The notes under the pieces were generated by a model. The model was not told the origin of the DNA. It saw nothing but the letters and a program-made list of their open reading frames with translations, and did not search any database. Of a stretch of DNA of 64,000 nucleotides, positions 47,220-58,271 are shown in pieces (within the stretch, counting starts at the first letter, position 1; every line of letters starts with the position of its first letter). A program made the translations under genes and the position numbers. Source of the stretch: Isoetes taiwanensis. Taxonomy: Eukaryota; Streptophyta; Lycopodiopsida; Isoetales; Isoetaceae. The DNA is taken from positions 62,001 to 126,000 of the forward strand of contig JAJEKV010000277.1 of NCBI GenBank assembly GCA_021234155.1, given 5' to 3'.

Positions 47220-48853
47220 GAAGAGCGATATTTCAAGCACAAACAAGAAGCAAGCGATAAGCTACGATACAAACCCAAAGAGATTTGGAACTCTATTTTA
47301 AAACGCGATCTTAAATATCTTTGCACCCAAATTCTTTACTCCACTTTGTCGAGAGATATTTATAGCTTTGCAGATGTAGAAAATATGCTTCCAATGGATA
47401 ATTTGCAAGACGCCTTCTCTGTACAAGATGTAATAGAAATTCTAAGACACACGGCAAATGGCAAATCAGAGGACTTATAAGGCTTGAGTGTTGAGCTCCT
47501 AAACTGGAGCAAGACAAGAGCTAAGCAAATTCTAATGAACTTGCTCAATGAATCTTTAACGGCTGGTCTACCACGGGCTTGGGGAGAATCGCATTCATCC
47601 CATATACAAAAGCGATGATAAGAACAATGTTAATAATTAAAAGGCGATTTCGATTGGGGTGTCTTCACCAAAACTGCTTGGGTCTTTGCTAGAAAGAAGA
47701 CTAAGTTTGTGGGCAGAAGACAATGGTAAGATATCAGTATATCAAGCTGGGTAGAAATATTATAGCACCTTTAGATCATGCTTTGGCACTCAGAGTGCTA
47801 TTTGAGCAAGCATGCGACCCTCGGAATGCATTGCATCTTGCTTTCATAGACTTTACAAAACCTTTGATATGGTTCCAAGGCATGATTTTGGAAAAGCGGA
47901 TGGAACGGTGTTCCACAATCACTCCAGTGTAGTGTCCGAGTTGTATGAAGGGATAGCATATGATCCCGAACACGGACATTCAAAGCACTATAGGTATTCA
48001 ACCAGTATGCTCTCTCGCCCCACACTCTTTGGACTATATATCGGGGTAAGAGCATGTTAGGGCCTACATGTTTTGGAAACTACCTGGAAAATACTCTGGG
48101 TAGTCAAAGATGATGATATATTTGAGTTCTTAACATCTTCTTGACATCACAAAGTACCTTACAACATGTATGTACTACTACTCTTGAACATAACACAATT
48201 TCTTTTAGTCAACCTTGTAGTCTAGGTACTTTAAAATACAATTATGTACTTACACAGTATTACCTGAGAAAAGTACCTTTTTGGTAATTTTTATGTAGGC
48301 TCTAACATGCTTTCACCCATCGAGGAGTTAAACAAATGGTTAAGACAAAGAAGCTTGTGAGGTACAAAATTAGAGGTCTTTTATCGTTCAACTTTTACTC
48401 TATCTTTGATGATGCTATTTTGGAGGCAACTAAAAGGTTGGTCTACAACAATTTGTTGGATAATCTTGAGCATTTTGGTAACATGAGGCACATGAAAAGT
48501 AAATCTAAAGAAAGTCTAAGATTATGATAGTAGGTACAATAGAGCAACTTATTTTTACATATGCAAGTAGTAAGCTTGCAGCCTTCAAATGTTTCAAATA
48601 TCTTGGCGGAATTTTCCTCCAAGTACACCTGGAAGGAATGCATCAAGAAGAGGGTGGCAGGTGGTAAAGCGGCTCTTTAAGTATGCTCTCGAGATGTCAT
48701 AAAGCCTCACTCAATGGTTGGGGTTGGAAAACCATTATTCAAGACACTTGTGTAGACGGTTGTTCTTTTATGGCTCTCCCATTTGGAAAACATAGTGCTA
48801 CAACTAGGCAATGGAATCAGATTGAAGTGGTATTGAAAGCCCTCCTCGAGAGA
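47220..48853 (+). pseudogene. LINE reverse transcriptase, N-terminal and palm part
   Basis: The frame at about 47225-47480 reads MLPMDNLQDAFSVQDVIEIL, then after a stop LLNWSKTRAKQILMNLLNES, like the region just before RT in non-LTR elements. Shifted frames follow with HLAFIDFTKPLIWF and the alternate reading FDMVPRHDF, together the first catalytic-aspartate motif. Around 48580-48620 comes FKCFKYLGGIF; around 48740-48790 FFYGSPIW, a late RT motif. At least five frameshifts or stops interrupt it. The YADD-type motif falls in a damaged part and was not located. Confidence 0.65.
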
Positions 48854-48863
48854 GGAATTAGGT
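48854..48863 (+). repeat. Target duplication of nested element, left
   Basis: GGAATTAGGT, exact at 49765-49774. A 9-10 bp duplication fits MULE-type insertion. Confidence 0.8.
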
Positions 48864-49764
48864 CGTGTTTCGATCGGCTCCCAAAATTGACTCGAGCCGC
48901 CAGTTGGATTAAGCCAAGCGAACCCGAGAAATTCGCCCAGCGAACCCATCGATTCGCCATGGCGAACCCTTAAAATGACATGCGGATCGGGGAATGTCAA
49001 GCCCTGCGTGGCGCCTCCTACGGGTTTGCCGGTAGCAAGAATTTATCTTTCTATTGTCTAACCTGATCATCGGTAATAATCAAATCATCATGGAATATGA
49101 CAAAGATGGCCATCCTTTGTGACTGAATAAAAACTACGCATGATCGAACTAAGATCTCAAGCTTTATATAGAAAATTCAAACTCGGCATTCCTTACCGCA
49201 CATCAAATTCCACTAAATCAGCTCCGTTATTTGCAGCCGTATTGAAAGAAAGAATGGTATTCTCCCTAATCGAAGGCCTTGGATCGGGGCTTCCCCTGTT
49301 AAAGGCAATTTTGTTCTTTCCCCATTCCCCTATGGCCAATCACCGGTAACTTTGCCCTTTCTTGGATCAAATTAATGCCTGCAAAATCTAGAAATATTAT
49401 CTCCGGAGGCTATCCATAACCATTTCAAGAAGACGAAAAGACTTATCGAAATCTTTGGAATCGCCCATCTTTATAAAATTTGGCGATCTTTGGATTCTTG
49501 ACATTGGATTTACGCAAAACTTCTACAAAAGCGATTGGTTCGACCTTCCGGACCCGCCTTTCCGGCCGGGGTTCAGGGTTCGCTGGGCGAAGAACTGGGT
49601 AGAAGGCACCACATAAGCAATGACCCCCCCCCGATCTGCCATGTCATTTGCGGGTTCGCTGGACAAATGCGACCAGGTTGCCCGCCTCGGGCGAACGGGG
49701 GTTCGGCTTGGGAGAACTTCGGTTGGCTTTGACGAGAGTCAATTTAGGAGCCAATAAAGTGGGT
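48864..49764. mobile_element. Nested TIR element (901 bp) of the GCGAACCC family
   Basis: The left end reads CGATCGGCTCCCAAAATTGACTC; the right end on the opposite strand reads TTATTGGCTCCTAAATTGACTC, so inverted ends share GGCTCC and AAATTGACTC. Inside each end is GCGAACCC-rich sequence in inverted orientation. A 9-10 bp duplication flanks it, and the host LINE reading resumes on both sides (ALLERGIR before, then QVPYATMLA after). No transposase is encoded. A nonautonomous MULE is the best fit; hAT (8 bp) is less likely. Confidence 0.75.
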
Positions 49765-49774
49765 GGAATTAGGT

Positions 49775-50430
49775 GTGAAATATCAGGTACCCTATGCAAC
49801 TATGCTTGCTAAGGCTAGTCACATTACCTCTAGAAGCGGAAGCCCTATTCCAATCTATCAATTTTGTTAATAAGATACTTCAATAGCCCTCTGAGCGGAT
49901 AGCTAAACAAGCTTTGCTTGAATATGAGAATGCTGGATGGTACAAGGATCTCCTTCTATGGGCTGATCGATGGGGTGTTAATAGGGAAAATTGGCCGGAC
50001 TTTGCACTTGAAGCGTGTGATCTAATACAAAAGAATGCCACAGAGAGACTCCGGACCAATAAAGGTACATGCATGTCCTTTTATGTGTCTAAAGTAAATC
50101 CAATATATTCAAACCAAGATTATTTTCGGTCAAGCATTCCCAAACACCTTAAGTAGTTTATAGCGGATACCGGACTAGCTCCAAAGACCTTGGTCTTGAG
50201 CAGAAGGTGGATTGGCATTCCAGGGAATTGAGAACATGTCGGTTTGTGTCCAACAAAGGTTGAAGATGAGAGCCACACACTATTACATTGCCTAGCTTAC
50301 TCGGAGAGTCACTTGAAGTTCAATCTTGTAAGGGGAAATTTCTCTTCTTTACTAGAAATAGATCCTCTTATATTAGGTTCCTACCTCAAAGCAGTTGAAA
50401 CACACCACAATTTGCTTGCCAAACTCAAAT
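49775..50430 (+). pseudogene. LINE C-terminal region with zinc-type motif
   Basis: Frames read QVPYATMLAKASH, then LPLEAEALFQSINFVNKIL, as in the region after RT in CR1/Jockey/I-type elements. They continue through 49914-50156 (LLEYENAGWYKDLLLWADRW) to CPTKVEDESHTLLHCLAYSE, whose C...H...C pattern resembles the C-terminal zinc-binding site. Frame changes near 49810 and 50160 break it. Confidence 0.65.
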
Positions 50431-50479
50431 AATCGCATTACAACTTGCTCCATGACCTTCATGGTCTAACGTGGGCATG

Positions 50480-50512
50480 ATTAATAAATTATTGTTATTA
50501 TTATTATTATTT
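50480..50512 (+). repeat. TTA microsatellite at LINE 3' end
   Basis: ATTATTGTTATTATTATTATTATT-type repeat immediately after the coding remnant. Some non-L1 LINEs end in short tandem repeats such as TAA instead of poly-A. Confidence 0.65.
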
Positions 50513-52285
50513 TCCTTGTATCGTCCAATACCCTTTGAGGTTTCCGTGGACATTAAAATCGTGTTAATACGTCGTCCAGTCCGTCCCGTCCGGTCCGTCC
50601 GTCACAGCCCGCCCGCCCTCCGCCTCTCTTTTTTTTTTTTTTTCCGGAAATACAAAGAAAGTGCACCATAAAGCACTAATAAAGCATAGTATATCCATAA
50701 CACAAAATTGTCCTTGCCTACATGCCGAGAACCCTTGTGCCTAAGTGGATTCAAAGGTTTCTATGCATGCATGGAGATATCTTGGAGGTCTTGCTCAACA
50801 AAACAAAAGAGAACTGATGAGGGGAATAGGGAGAGAGAGGAGTGAATGTTTTTAGCGGTAGAAGAAAAAGCGGCAGATTGAGTTAGAAGAATACGCATTG
50901 GAAAAACCACCATGGCATTCTTTATTCTTCTTGGAGGTTCTTGTGTTATGCTTCACCTTTGTTGGGTGGGACTCGCAAGAGTTCCTTATCATCATACTCT
51001 TTATAGAATCTCAATGAATATAAATCTAACAAAGGTTTACTAATGCAATATACAAATCGGTCTCATACAGTCCTTAAATAATAAGGGACTTGTCACTTGT
51101 ATATGATATAGCTATTAAATATCAAGAGATAAATCACAAAGGCCTTGTAGACCTTACCACATTCAAGGGTACATGTGCCCATGTAAATCGGGCAACAAAA
51201 TAGGGTTGTCCATGATATAGCATCACGAACAAACATTATATTGCAAAACATTTGTGATTGAGCAGATCACTTTTGCAGTTCCAGAATTAATCTGACATCT
51301 TATCTTTGAGTGCATGCCTTGATTTGACATTGGCAGTCTCATCATCTTTATTCATACAGCTACATCCCTAAATAAATTGGCCTACATATTTATTATCAGA
51401 AAGCATGCTTCCACCTGTAACTTTATTTGACATCATGCCCTCAAGTTGCATGCTATAGAATAGATCGAGGCCTTCAATCTTGTATTCATGTTGAATGTAT
51501 GTTATGATTCCGAGATGCGAATTGTTTTGCTGACTTTATCATATTCAACCTCACCTTTAAATAGACTTGAAGGTTAACTTCCAATATGATGGTCATGCAC
51601 ATCTGACTGACAGATCTTTGGGAGGTTTAAGCTTAAATTCCATACAAGGTGCACAATGTTTTTGAATATAATTTAAAGTGGAATGTTGGGTTGGTTATGA
51701 ACAGTGTGGAAGATTGTTTTATGACATCTTTAGATATAGATTCATGAAACTGAATGGCAGCCATCGAAGACAAGCTTCTTGCATTTTGGCCGTGATTTGG
51801 GTGTTTTGCTTCTCCGTCGGCAGTTTCTTGGCTCAATGACCTTTCTTGCGATCTTTGTGGATCATCAACGAAGTTTCCGCATCCGTCCCTTTCTTCCTAG
51901 CTATGGCTGCACATGGGTTTCTATTATGCCCTAGGAGGCGTGGATGGACATATTTTGCGACTCTTCGGGCTTATTGCGGATTATTAACAAGCGAAAACAA
52001 CCACGAGCATTGTGGCGGAGAAACTCCCGCTTCCGCCAATCTCCTCACCATCCCTTGGCTATAGCTTGAGTAGTGCACCGCCGGTGACCGTTCCCTCGGC
52101 CCAATTTCTGTATCCGGTAAGGAATCAACATGTATGCCCCAGCATTCAGCCCATTTTATTAGTTGCATATACCACCCATTTTCCTATTTCCGACACTCTA
52201 CTAATGCATGCATTATCCTACTTGTATCCATGATTTGAATCCGTTTCAAGTAGCCTCCACCTCTAATGGGTACAAACCTCTACCT
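50513..52285. other. No recognisable gene
   Basis: A GTCCGTCC-rich stretch and a T run (about 50628-50643) come first, then AT-rich intergenic DNA. GC-richer DNA at 51.8-52.2 kb has overlapping short frames on both strands with no domain. No RNA gene or terminal repeat was identified. Confidence 0.4.
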
Positions 52286-52935
52286 CTTGAGATTCTCTTA
52301 TGTACAACAAGTTGTCTATACACCAACATGTATCCTAAAAAACACCGGACCACTAGCCATTACCCCACTAGGGTAACCTCTTTACATGGGCATTCTCCTT
52401 TTTCTCTTTTCAGGTATTGATTCTCGACTCTAATTTGTCCTCAATTATATCTCTTTACTCATGGTTCAAACCAAACCTTCTACCTAGTATAGAAATATTC
52501 AGGGGTTTTTCACCTACAATCGTATCATTATCCATGTCTTTGTAGAGGTCAAGATTATTGTTTGAAGATATAGAGATGCCAATTGAACTATCATTTAGCT
52601 ACCATACGTAGAAATCAAGATCTTGAGATTCTCTTATGTACAACAGGTTGTCTATACACCAACATGTATCAAAAAAGCGGACCACTAGCCATTACCCCAC
52701 TAGGGTAACCTCTTTACATGGGCATTCTCCCTTTTTCTCTTTTTCGTATTGATTCTCCACGACTCTAACCTTTGTCCTCAATTATCTCTCTTTACTCATG
52801 TTCAAACCAAACCTTCTACCTAGTATAGAAATATTGAGGTTTTTCACCTACAATCATTATCATTATCCATGTCTTTGTAGAGGTCAAGATTATGATTTGA
52901 ACTATCATTTAGCTACCATAAGTAGAAATCAATAG
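52286..52935 (+). repeat. Tandem duplication, 336-bp period
   Basis: CTTGAGATTCTCTTATGTAC starts copies at 52286 and 52622. Both include ACCCCACTAGGGTAACCTC, TTTACATGGGCATTCTCC, CTACCTAGTATAGAAATATT and a final AGCTACCATA-GTAGAAATCAA phrase. The second copy is shorter by a deletion near its end. Several differences are single-base indels near C/G-rich spots. Confidence 0.85.
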
Positions 52936-53564
52936 AAAAAACATTTCTAATAAGACTCTCATCATGCAACTTATGCTCTTGCAAGGTAATAATATTAGGG
53001 TCCTTGCAAGATAAAAGGCAAAATAAGCTCTTATTTTTATTACCAATGTTGTTAATTTCATGCAAGTTCTAAATAATTTCAGTAAAAAATAACTTTTGTA
53101 AATGTCCTATCCTCCGGATGGATCTAATATACTATTCCCTTTCTCTCTTTTTTTCTAACCATTACATGTTGTACGTCATTCCCTTGATCAGAAATAGTTA
53201 TAAAATTTTCCTCATTATGAACTTCAATATGACTTTCCTTTTCTCTTTTACATTATAAAAGTTTGTAATTGTCAAAGTTAGAGGTTAAGTTCCAATTTGT
53301 AAAACTTAGATCTTGCAAGTACTATGATTTTTTGCATCATCTTTGTAGAAACAATAGCATGTGCACTTAGGAAAGGGGTTGGAAAGAAGAGGAAGTCCAG
53401 GAGATGGTACATGGATGATTGATGCATGCATACCATTATCTCTTGGATATTGTTTTGTTGTACGACGTAGATGTGGGGCTAGGAATTATGGAGGAGCAGA
53501 ATATGATGCAATATTCTAACACCTGCTTCTAGAGGGAGCTGAACTAATTATCCAATGATTAGGC
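52936..53564. other. AT-rich intergenic DNA
   Basis: No gene, repeat or RNA is apparent. Confidence 0.4.
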
Positions 53565-53580
53565 ATTTGGATGAAAAGAT
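53565..53580 (+). repeat. Target site duplication, LINE copy A, low-coordinate side
   Basis: ATTTGGATGAAAAGAT, exact at 58290-58305. It lies immediately beyond the poly-T that represents the 3' tail. Confidence 0.9.
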
Positions 53581-53594
53581 TTTTTTTTTTTTTT
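53581..53594 (-). repeat. Poly-A tail of LINE copy A (T run on + strand)
   Basis: Fourteen T bases directly follow the target duplication. On the - strand the sequence before the tail reads AAAGGCACAAGTCCTTC. Confidence 0.9.
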
Positions 53595-53727
53595 GAAGGA
53601 CTTGTGCCTTTATTATCCGGAGAAAATTACAGAGTATAATGGGGACTAATAACTCGATTGGAGAGAATGTCCACCCGAGCAAAACCACCCACACAACATC
53701 TAAACAATATGAAGAGCAAGCAAGAAC

Positions 53728-54861
53728 TCATAAGTAAGTATGAATCTGAAGATAGTGCTCCCAAATACGGCTCTTCACCTCATTAGCAATTGATGAACAC
53801 CTGAATGCTTTGACAATTCGTTGTTGGGCATCAAGAAGGACCTGTGCATCTGAACAAGCAAGACCTTTGAATATGAGAAGATTCCTTCTTTTCCAAATGG
53901 ACCAGATGATCCATGCAGAAGCCAAATGAAAGGCCCTTTTTGCCAAATTATCCCAACTACTTGGATAAACTGCTAATAACACCTGCTGGCTATTCAAATT
54001 GCAATGAAAGAGGCCTTGAAGCCACAACCAAGCATGTCTGACATGTCTACATAGGAAGAAGCAATGCTCAATTGTCTCGGCCCCTCTGTGCACATAAGGG
54101 ACAAAGTGCGCATAGACACCGGACGGGCCGAAAACGTGCACCAGAATATTAACGCGCAGACAACGATGAGTGACTTGCCACCATAAAACAGATACTTTGG
54201 GATGGAGTAGTTTATCCCATACCCACTTCCACACTGCTTTCTGCCGATCCCTGGGAATGACCAAAGGCCACTTGGACGAAGGAGGCAAGACGTCAGCATC
54301 AAGCAAGACCTTGTACATGGAGTTCACCAACTTATCTGCTTTGACATGCTCATGAACTACCCACCTACTGGGGTCATCTACTTGTGCTATTGGGGAAAGA
54401 ATTGAAGACACCTTCTGCCAAATAGCTCGATCCCACCTTAAAAGGAGGAACTTAGCTCTAAACTCCTCCCATGTCAGCAACTGCCTTTGACTATTATACC
54501 AATCGGAAATCATATGCACACTGCCGCTCTCCATCGACATTTGCGTCAATGGGTGGACTGAAGCAACCAGAGGACCACCATCCAATGGAATCCACCAACA
54601 ACTTGCAGTCATGCTAGTGTGCGCAAGATGGTGAAAATGAAACAGAGATTGTACAGTCTCCCATGCAACTAGCAATCCTCTAAGAAATGGGGATGCATTA
54701 GGATATGCCGTCAGTGGATAGAACAGAGCCCAGGGGAAAAGTGGCCTAAGAGACCGAGACCCAAAAGAAATGCACATTTGCAAAGCCCGATGAACAAGGC
54801 GGAACCCAGGGGACTCATCCACATTATTCAAAATTCTCCAAATGAACTTAGAAATCATCAC
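53728..54861 (-). pseudogene. LINE ORF2 C-terminal part with zf-RVT-like region
   Basis: A 377-codon open frame. Residues about 125-150 (QRQLLTWEEFRAKF) and 215-300 match the C-terminal end of plant LINE ORF2. The zinc-binding region reads VWDKLLHPKVSVLWWQVTHR then GAETIEHCFFLCRHVRHAW. The first cysteine pair of the usual CPxC motif has become FVPYVH, so metal binding was probably lost; the ETxEHxFxxC half remains. In active elements this region helps bind the RNA/target during reverse transcription. It is the longest intact frame of the window and runs almost to the 3' UTR. Confidence 0.85.
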
Positions 54862-55443
54862 CTTGCTCGCAAAAGAAAATTAATCATTCCAAGGCCACCA
54901 AAATGCTTTGGCAACATGCACTTTTCCCTAACCGACTTTGACAAAGAAAGACCCTCCTCTGTTCCCCGGATGAAGTTCGACAACCCCGACGAAGTTGTAT
55001 CTTTGACTGTGGGAGCCAACATGAACGGCCATATACACATGAGTGTGCTTAAAACCGACTTAGCCACAACAACCAGTTCCGCCATGGAAAGCTTCATTTG
55101 TGGACCACCAAAAGGTGCTTTTCCAAGCCCTTAATCACGCCTCCCACGCGATCTCCCGGGATGAGATATGAGCACCTATAGGGATACCAGAAGTTTGGTT
55201 GCTTTACCATGGGGAAGGATCTTCCATGGAAAGGTAGCTACACATGGTGGAACTGAGAGTCCAAAGCCCATAGTCTTTGTACATACGCCAACCCTCAAAA
55301 ATACCGGATGCTAGGAAAAGGAATCCAACAAGGAAATGGCATTCTCGCAAATTTTGCTCATCCGCCCTCGAAAAAAGGAAGGTGTCATCCGTGATATTGA
55401 TTTGGATCTCCTGCGACCCATTGCTCATAGGAAGTCCATGCAA
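54858..55443 (-). pseudogene. LINE RT: catalytic motif C and thumb
   Basis: Two frames. 55204-55443 contains INITDDTFLFSRADEQN, the YADD-type catalytic motif with both Asp kept but the aromatic and Ala positions changed to Ile and Thr. 54858-55097 contains ELVVVAKSVLSTLMCIWPFM and MLPKHFGGLGMIN, typical of the thumb of L1-type RT. The frames are separated by stops. Confidence 0.8.
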
Positions 55444-56020
55444 GATTTCCTCCCGTGCGGCAAGAGAGAAAAACGTGCAAGAACCTCAGCCACAATTGTA
55501 AATAACAATGGAGCTAAAGGGCAGCCCGGACGGATGCCACGACCCACCTGAAAAAAGAATCGCCGAGGGTTCCCTTTGAAGAGAATAGAAGAGTGAGAGA
55601 ATAATGAAGCCTCATAACATCGGTTAGAATTGTGCACCAAAACCAAAGCGTAAGAGACATTTCTCTAAGAAGGCCCAACCAACTTGTCATATGCTTTTGC
55701 AAAGTCCAACCGGATATACAATTTCATGGCCCTGAAGTCGAGCCCAATAAATACCTTTCAGAGGCAGCAGCTACATTGTTTAATATGCATCGTCGTGGCG
55801 TAAAAATCGACTGTGTAGAGGATATGGAATCAAGAAGAATATCCCGAAGCTTTTGTGCATAAGCTTTGGCAAAAATCTTGTACACAGAAGATAGTAAGGT
55901 GATAGGGCGCCAGTCCGAAATTGTTGAAGGTTCCTTACACTTAGGAATAAGAGAAATGCAGCCCGAGTTGAGAATTTTGTCTAGACGCTTAGCCTCTTGA
56001 AATCCCGAAACGCATCGCAT
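55425..56020 (-). pseudogene. LINE RT: fingers and palm
   Basis: Frame 55724-56020 reads NSGCISLIPKCKEPSTISDW then RPITLLSSVYKIFAKAYAQK, the fingers of L1-type RT. A shifted frame gives LDFAKAYDKL at about 55700, the first catalytic Asp motif. 55425-55646 gives GRGIRPGCPLAPLLFTIVAE, the next palm motif. At least three frame changes break the enzyme. Confidence 0.88.
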
Positions 56021-56074
56021 ACATCATCGCCAACACAATCCCATAACTCTGAAAAAGAACTCCACAGAATACCA

Positions 56075-56536
56075 TCAATTCGGGACACTTTCCTTTCTTG
56101 AAAAGGAAGGTAGCATCGCTAGATCATTCACCGTAATCTCTGCTTCTAGAGTAGCTCTTTGTTCCTCAGATATAATAGGATGTATCTTTGCCAGTAATGC
56201 CTCCTGAAAATCTGATTGGAAGGGAAGACGACGAGCAGCAAAAAAGGAAGAAAAGTGACCATGCAGAAAGAACTTAAGTTGCTGAGGATCAGAGATGAGA
56301 GGCCCATCTTGAACTTGGAGAGACACCATCGCAGAAGCTTGTCTCCGAATTTTTGCAGCTCTAAAAAAGAAGCCTGTGCAACGATCCCCCTCTTTGAACC
56401 ATTGCAGGCCCGCTTTAACTCGAGCGTGATGAACTTGCTCAGCTTCCATCTGTCTAATGCTGGCCAAAATCTGCTTCTCTCTGGGCATCCGATGGTATAA
56501 CGGACACCGCAAGCCACTAATTGTTGGTACGAGCAA
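56075..56536 (-). pseudogene. LINE ORF2 linker between endonuclease and RT
   Basis: The frame includes KAGLQWFKEGDRCTGFFFRA, the W-x-x-x-GDxxTxFF motif that precedes RT in plant L1 elements, followed by a helical stretch ending EAEITVNDLAMLPSF. The frame is open but shifts into the RT frame at its end. Confidence 0.8.
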
Positions 56537-56687
56537 TCAAAATCCCTCGATTAGCGAACTCACCGGCGACCCCAATTCTTAGCAAAGGACTTCCGCGGCA
56601 GACTAGAGCATCAACAATCCCAACCATTCCTTTCCTTCTCACAAATGCAGAGAGGACCGGGCTTGCTTGCATCCATCTTTAAACTCC

Positions 56688-57529
56688 TCATCCTTCAAGT
56701 ATAAAGTGTTTAACTTGAAATAAGTCTTGGTCCCCGCTATGCCCCATCCCGAGAACAAGAGAAATATTGCGGATTGTGATCTGAAATAGAGTCATCAAGC
56801 ATGTTACGCGAGAGAAATTATGCAAATATGTAGCTGCCAATGCATTATAATAGCCCCCCATCATGGCGTGCATATGCTCTACCAGCCCCAAGCCAACCAT
56901 TGCACCAAGTGAAGGTTCCATCGCCATCCACCTCTACCAAGCCACGGTCATGTATCGGCCGCCATTGTTCACGCTTCAAAGCCTTGAATGACTTCGATCC
57001 TCTCGCCACACCGATCAACTTCCAATTCCACCATATTGAAGTCACCCACCAAAGAACCATGCAACATGAGCCCCAGTCGAACTAGTTTGGATCTCAAAGC
57101 AGCCCAGAGTGCACCTCTCTGACGAGGTCTATTGTGTGCATACACATTCACTAGTCCCCACTCTTGACCCTTATCAAACCACTTGATAATGATCCAGCGA
57201 CCAAATCTGTCAGCATGACTGAATGTGACTGCTATATCATGTCTCCATGCTGTAAGAACCCCCGCTTTTGCCGAGTCTGCTGCAGCCACCAAGACGTTAT
57301 ATTTCCTACCGATCACAGAAGCTACCTTTTGCACATCCTCTTTTTTGCACTTGTGCTCTTGTAGACAATAGAAATCTGAATTCATTCTAGCAAGAGCCAT
57401 GGAAAGTCTGCTCCTTTTAGTTGGGGAGGAAGCAACACCCCGAACATTCCAAGAAACCTTCATAATGCGGGGGTCGGTGGGCCGGTGTTCCAAATCCATG
57501 GAGTCACTATTAGCGGATGATACTTCCAC
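56688..57529 (-). pseudogene. LINE endonuclease (exonuclease-endonuclease-phosphatase fold)
   Basis: The frame from 57529 reads IMKVSWNVRGVASSPTKRSR, then LQEHKCKK (the catalytic Glu), and GDFNMVELEVDR (the catalytic Asp-Asn). Shifted frames continue with DGTFTWCNGW and RHDG in place of the usual RLDR, and finish with SDHNP at 56770-56784, the catalytic Asp-His pair. All catalytic residues are still readable, but across three frames. In active elements this domain nicks target DNA to start reverse transcription. Confidence 0.88.
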
Positions 57530-57596
57530 TGATCAGCCTGGGTCCAGTCGAGAGGAGGCAGGAAGGGTTGTAACAATGGTAGCCACCTCTTTTGGT

Positions 57597-58271
57597 TCAC
57601 CGGAGTAGCACACTCAACAAGGAAGAGATTGTGGTGCAATAGTGTTTCTCCGACGCAACTCTCTTCATATGAGGGATGGACCACTCACCTCGAGATGCTT
57701 CCGGTCGTTCTCGTTTATGCGAGCAATGACCGCAGAAGCCTCTCACGTTGCTCATTTGGAAGAGCAGCTTGGGACGCAGAGGAGGAGGGAGGAGAGGGAG
57801 AAAAGGGCGAGGAATAGACGCAGAGGAAGCAGGCCGGCTAGGACCCTCAAGCCGCCAAGACCGGAGAGGGATCAAAGGAAGATGGAGACACTTGGCCTTG
57901 GCCATGGGGCAGATGTTGGGAGCAAAGGAAGGTGATCTCCTAATGCGAAAACTAGAGAATGCCTTAGCATTAGGAAACATGTCCGCAAGCTTCGTGGGAC
58001 CATTAAGTAGTGACAAACCATATTTGAAGAACAGTGGACCACTTTTGACCACAACAGATTTGGGAAGAGATGCATCAGCTGGAAGAGAGACACAAATACG
58101 AGGACCATTCACAATAGAGTGAGCAAGATGGAGACCCAAGCCACTAGCAATAGCCATCATGAACTCTGGAACTTGCAACTCAATAGGAAAATCTTCCAAG
58201 GCAAACCAACATGGCATCCGAAGTGCACTAGTCCTGCTAAGCAAAAAGCCAGGAGTGTATACCTGATACAA
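57597..58271 (-). pseudogene. LINE ORF1, truncated at the N-terminus
   Basis: The 224-codon frame includes FALEDFPIELQVPEFMMAIA, PRICVSLP and SVVVKSGPLFFKY, like the DUF4283-type domain of plant LINE ORF1, followed by a Pro/Arg-rich tail. It begins only 18 bp inside the element, so the N-terminus was lost on insertion. No zinc knuckle is seen; a frameshift near 57.75 kb may have removed it. LINE copy B carries the homologous region. Confidence 0.8.

Larger units (their letters stand above)
47000..50512 (+). mobile_element. Non-L1 LINE remnant split by a nested element
   Basis: Frames on the + strand give an RT of non-L1 type: a leader, RT fingers, the catalytic motif DFTKPFDMVPR, a KCFKYLGGIF motif of the late palm/thumb region, and a C-terminal zinc-type end (KVEDESHTLLHCLAYSESH). 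The element ends in a TTA microsatellite (50480-50512) instead of poly-A. It is interrupted by 901 bp at 48864-49764. The 5' end and any ORF1 are not visible, and no target duplication of its own was found. The motif set resembles I, Jockey or CR1 clades; the clade is not settled. Confidence 0.75.

Noticed and set aside
50570-50645. SINE or other retroposon tail at the T run near 50.63 kb
   Set aside because: No promoter boxes, body or target duplication could be defined around the T run.
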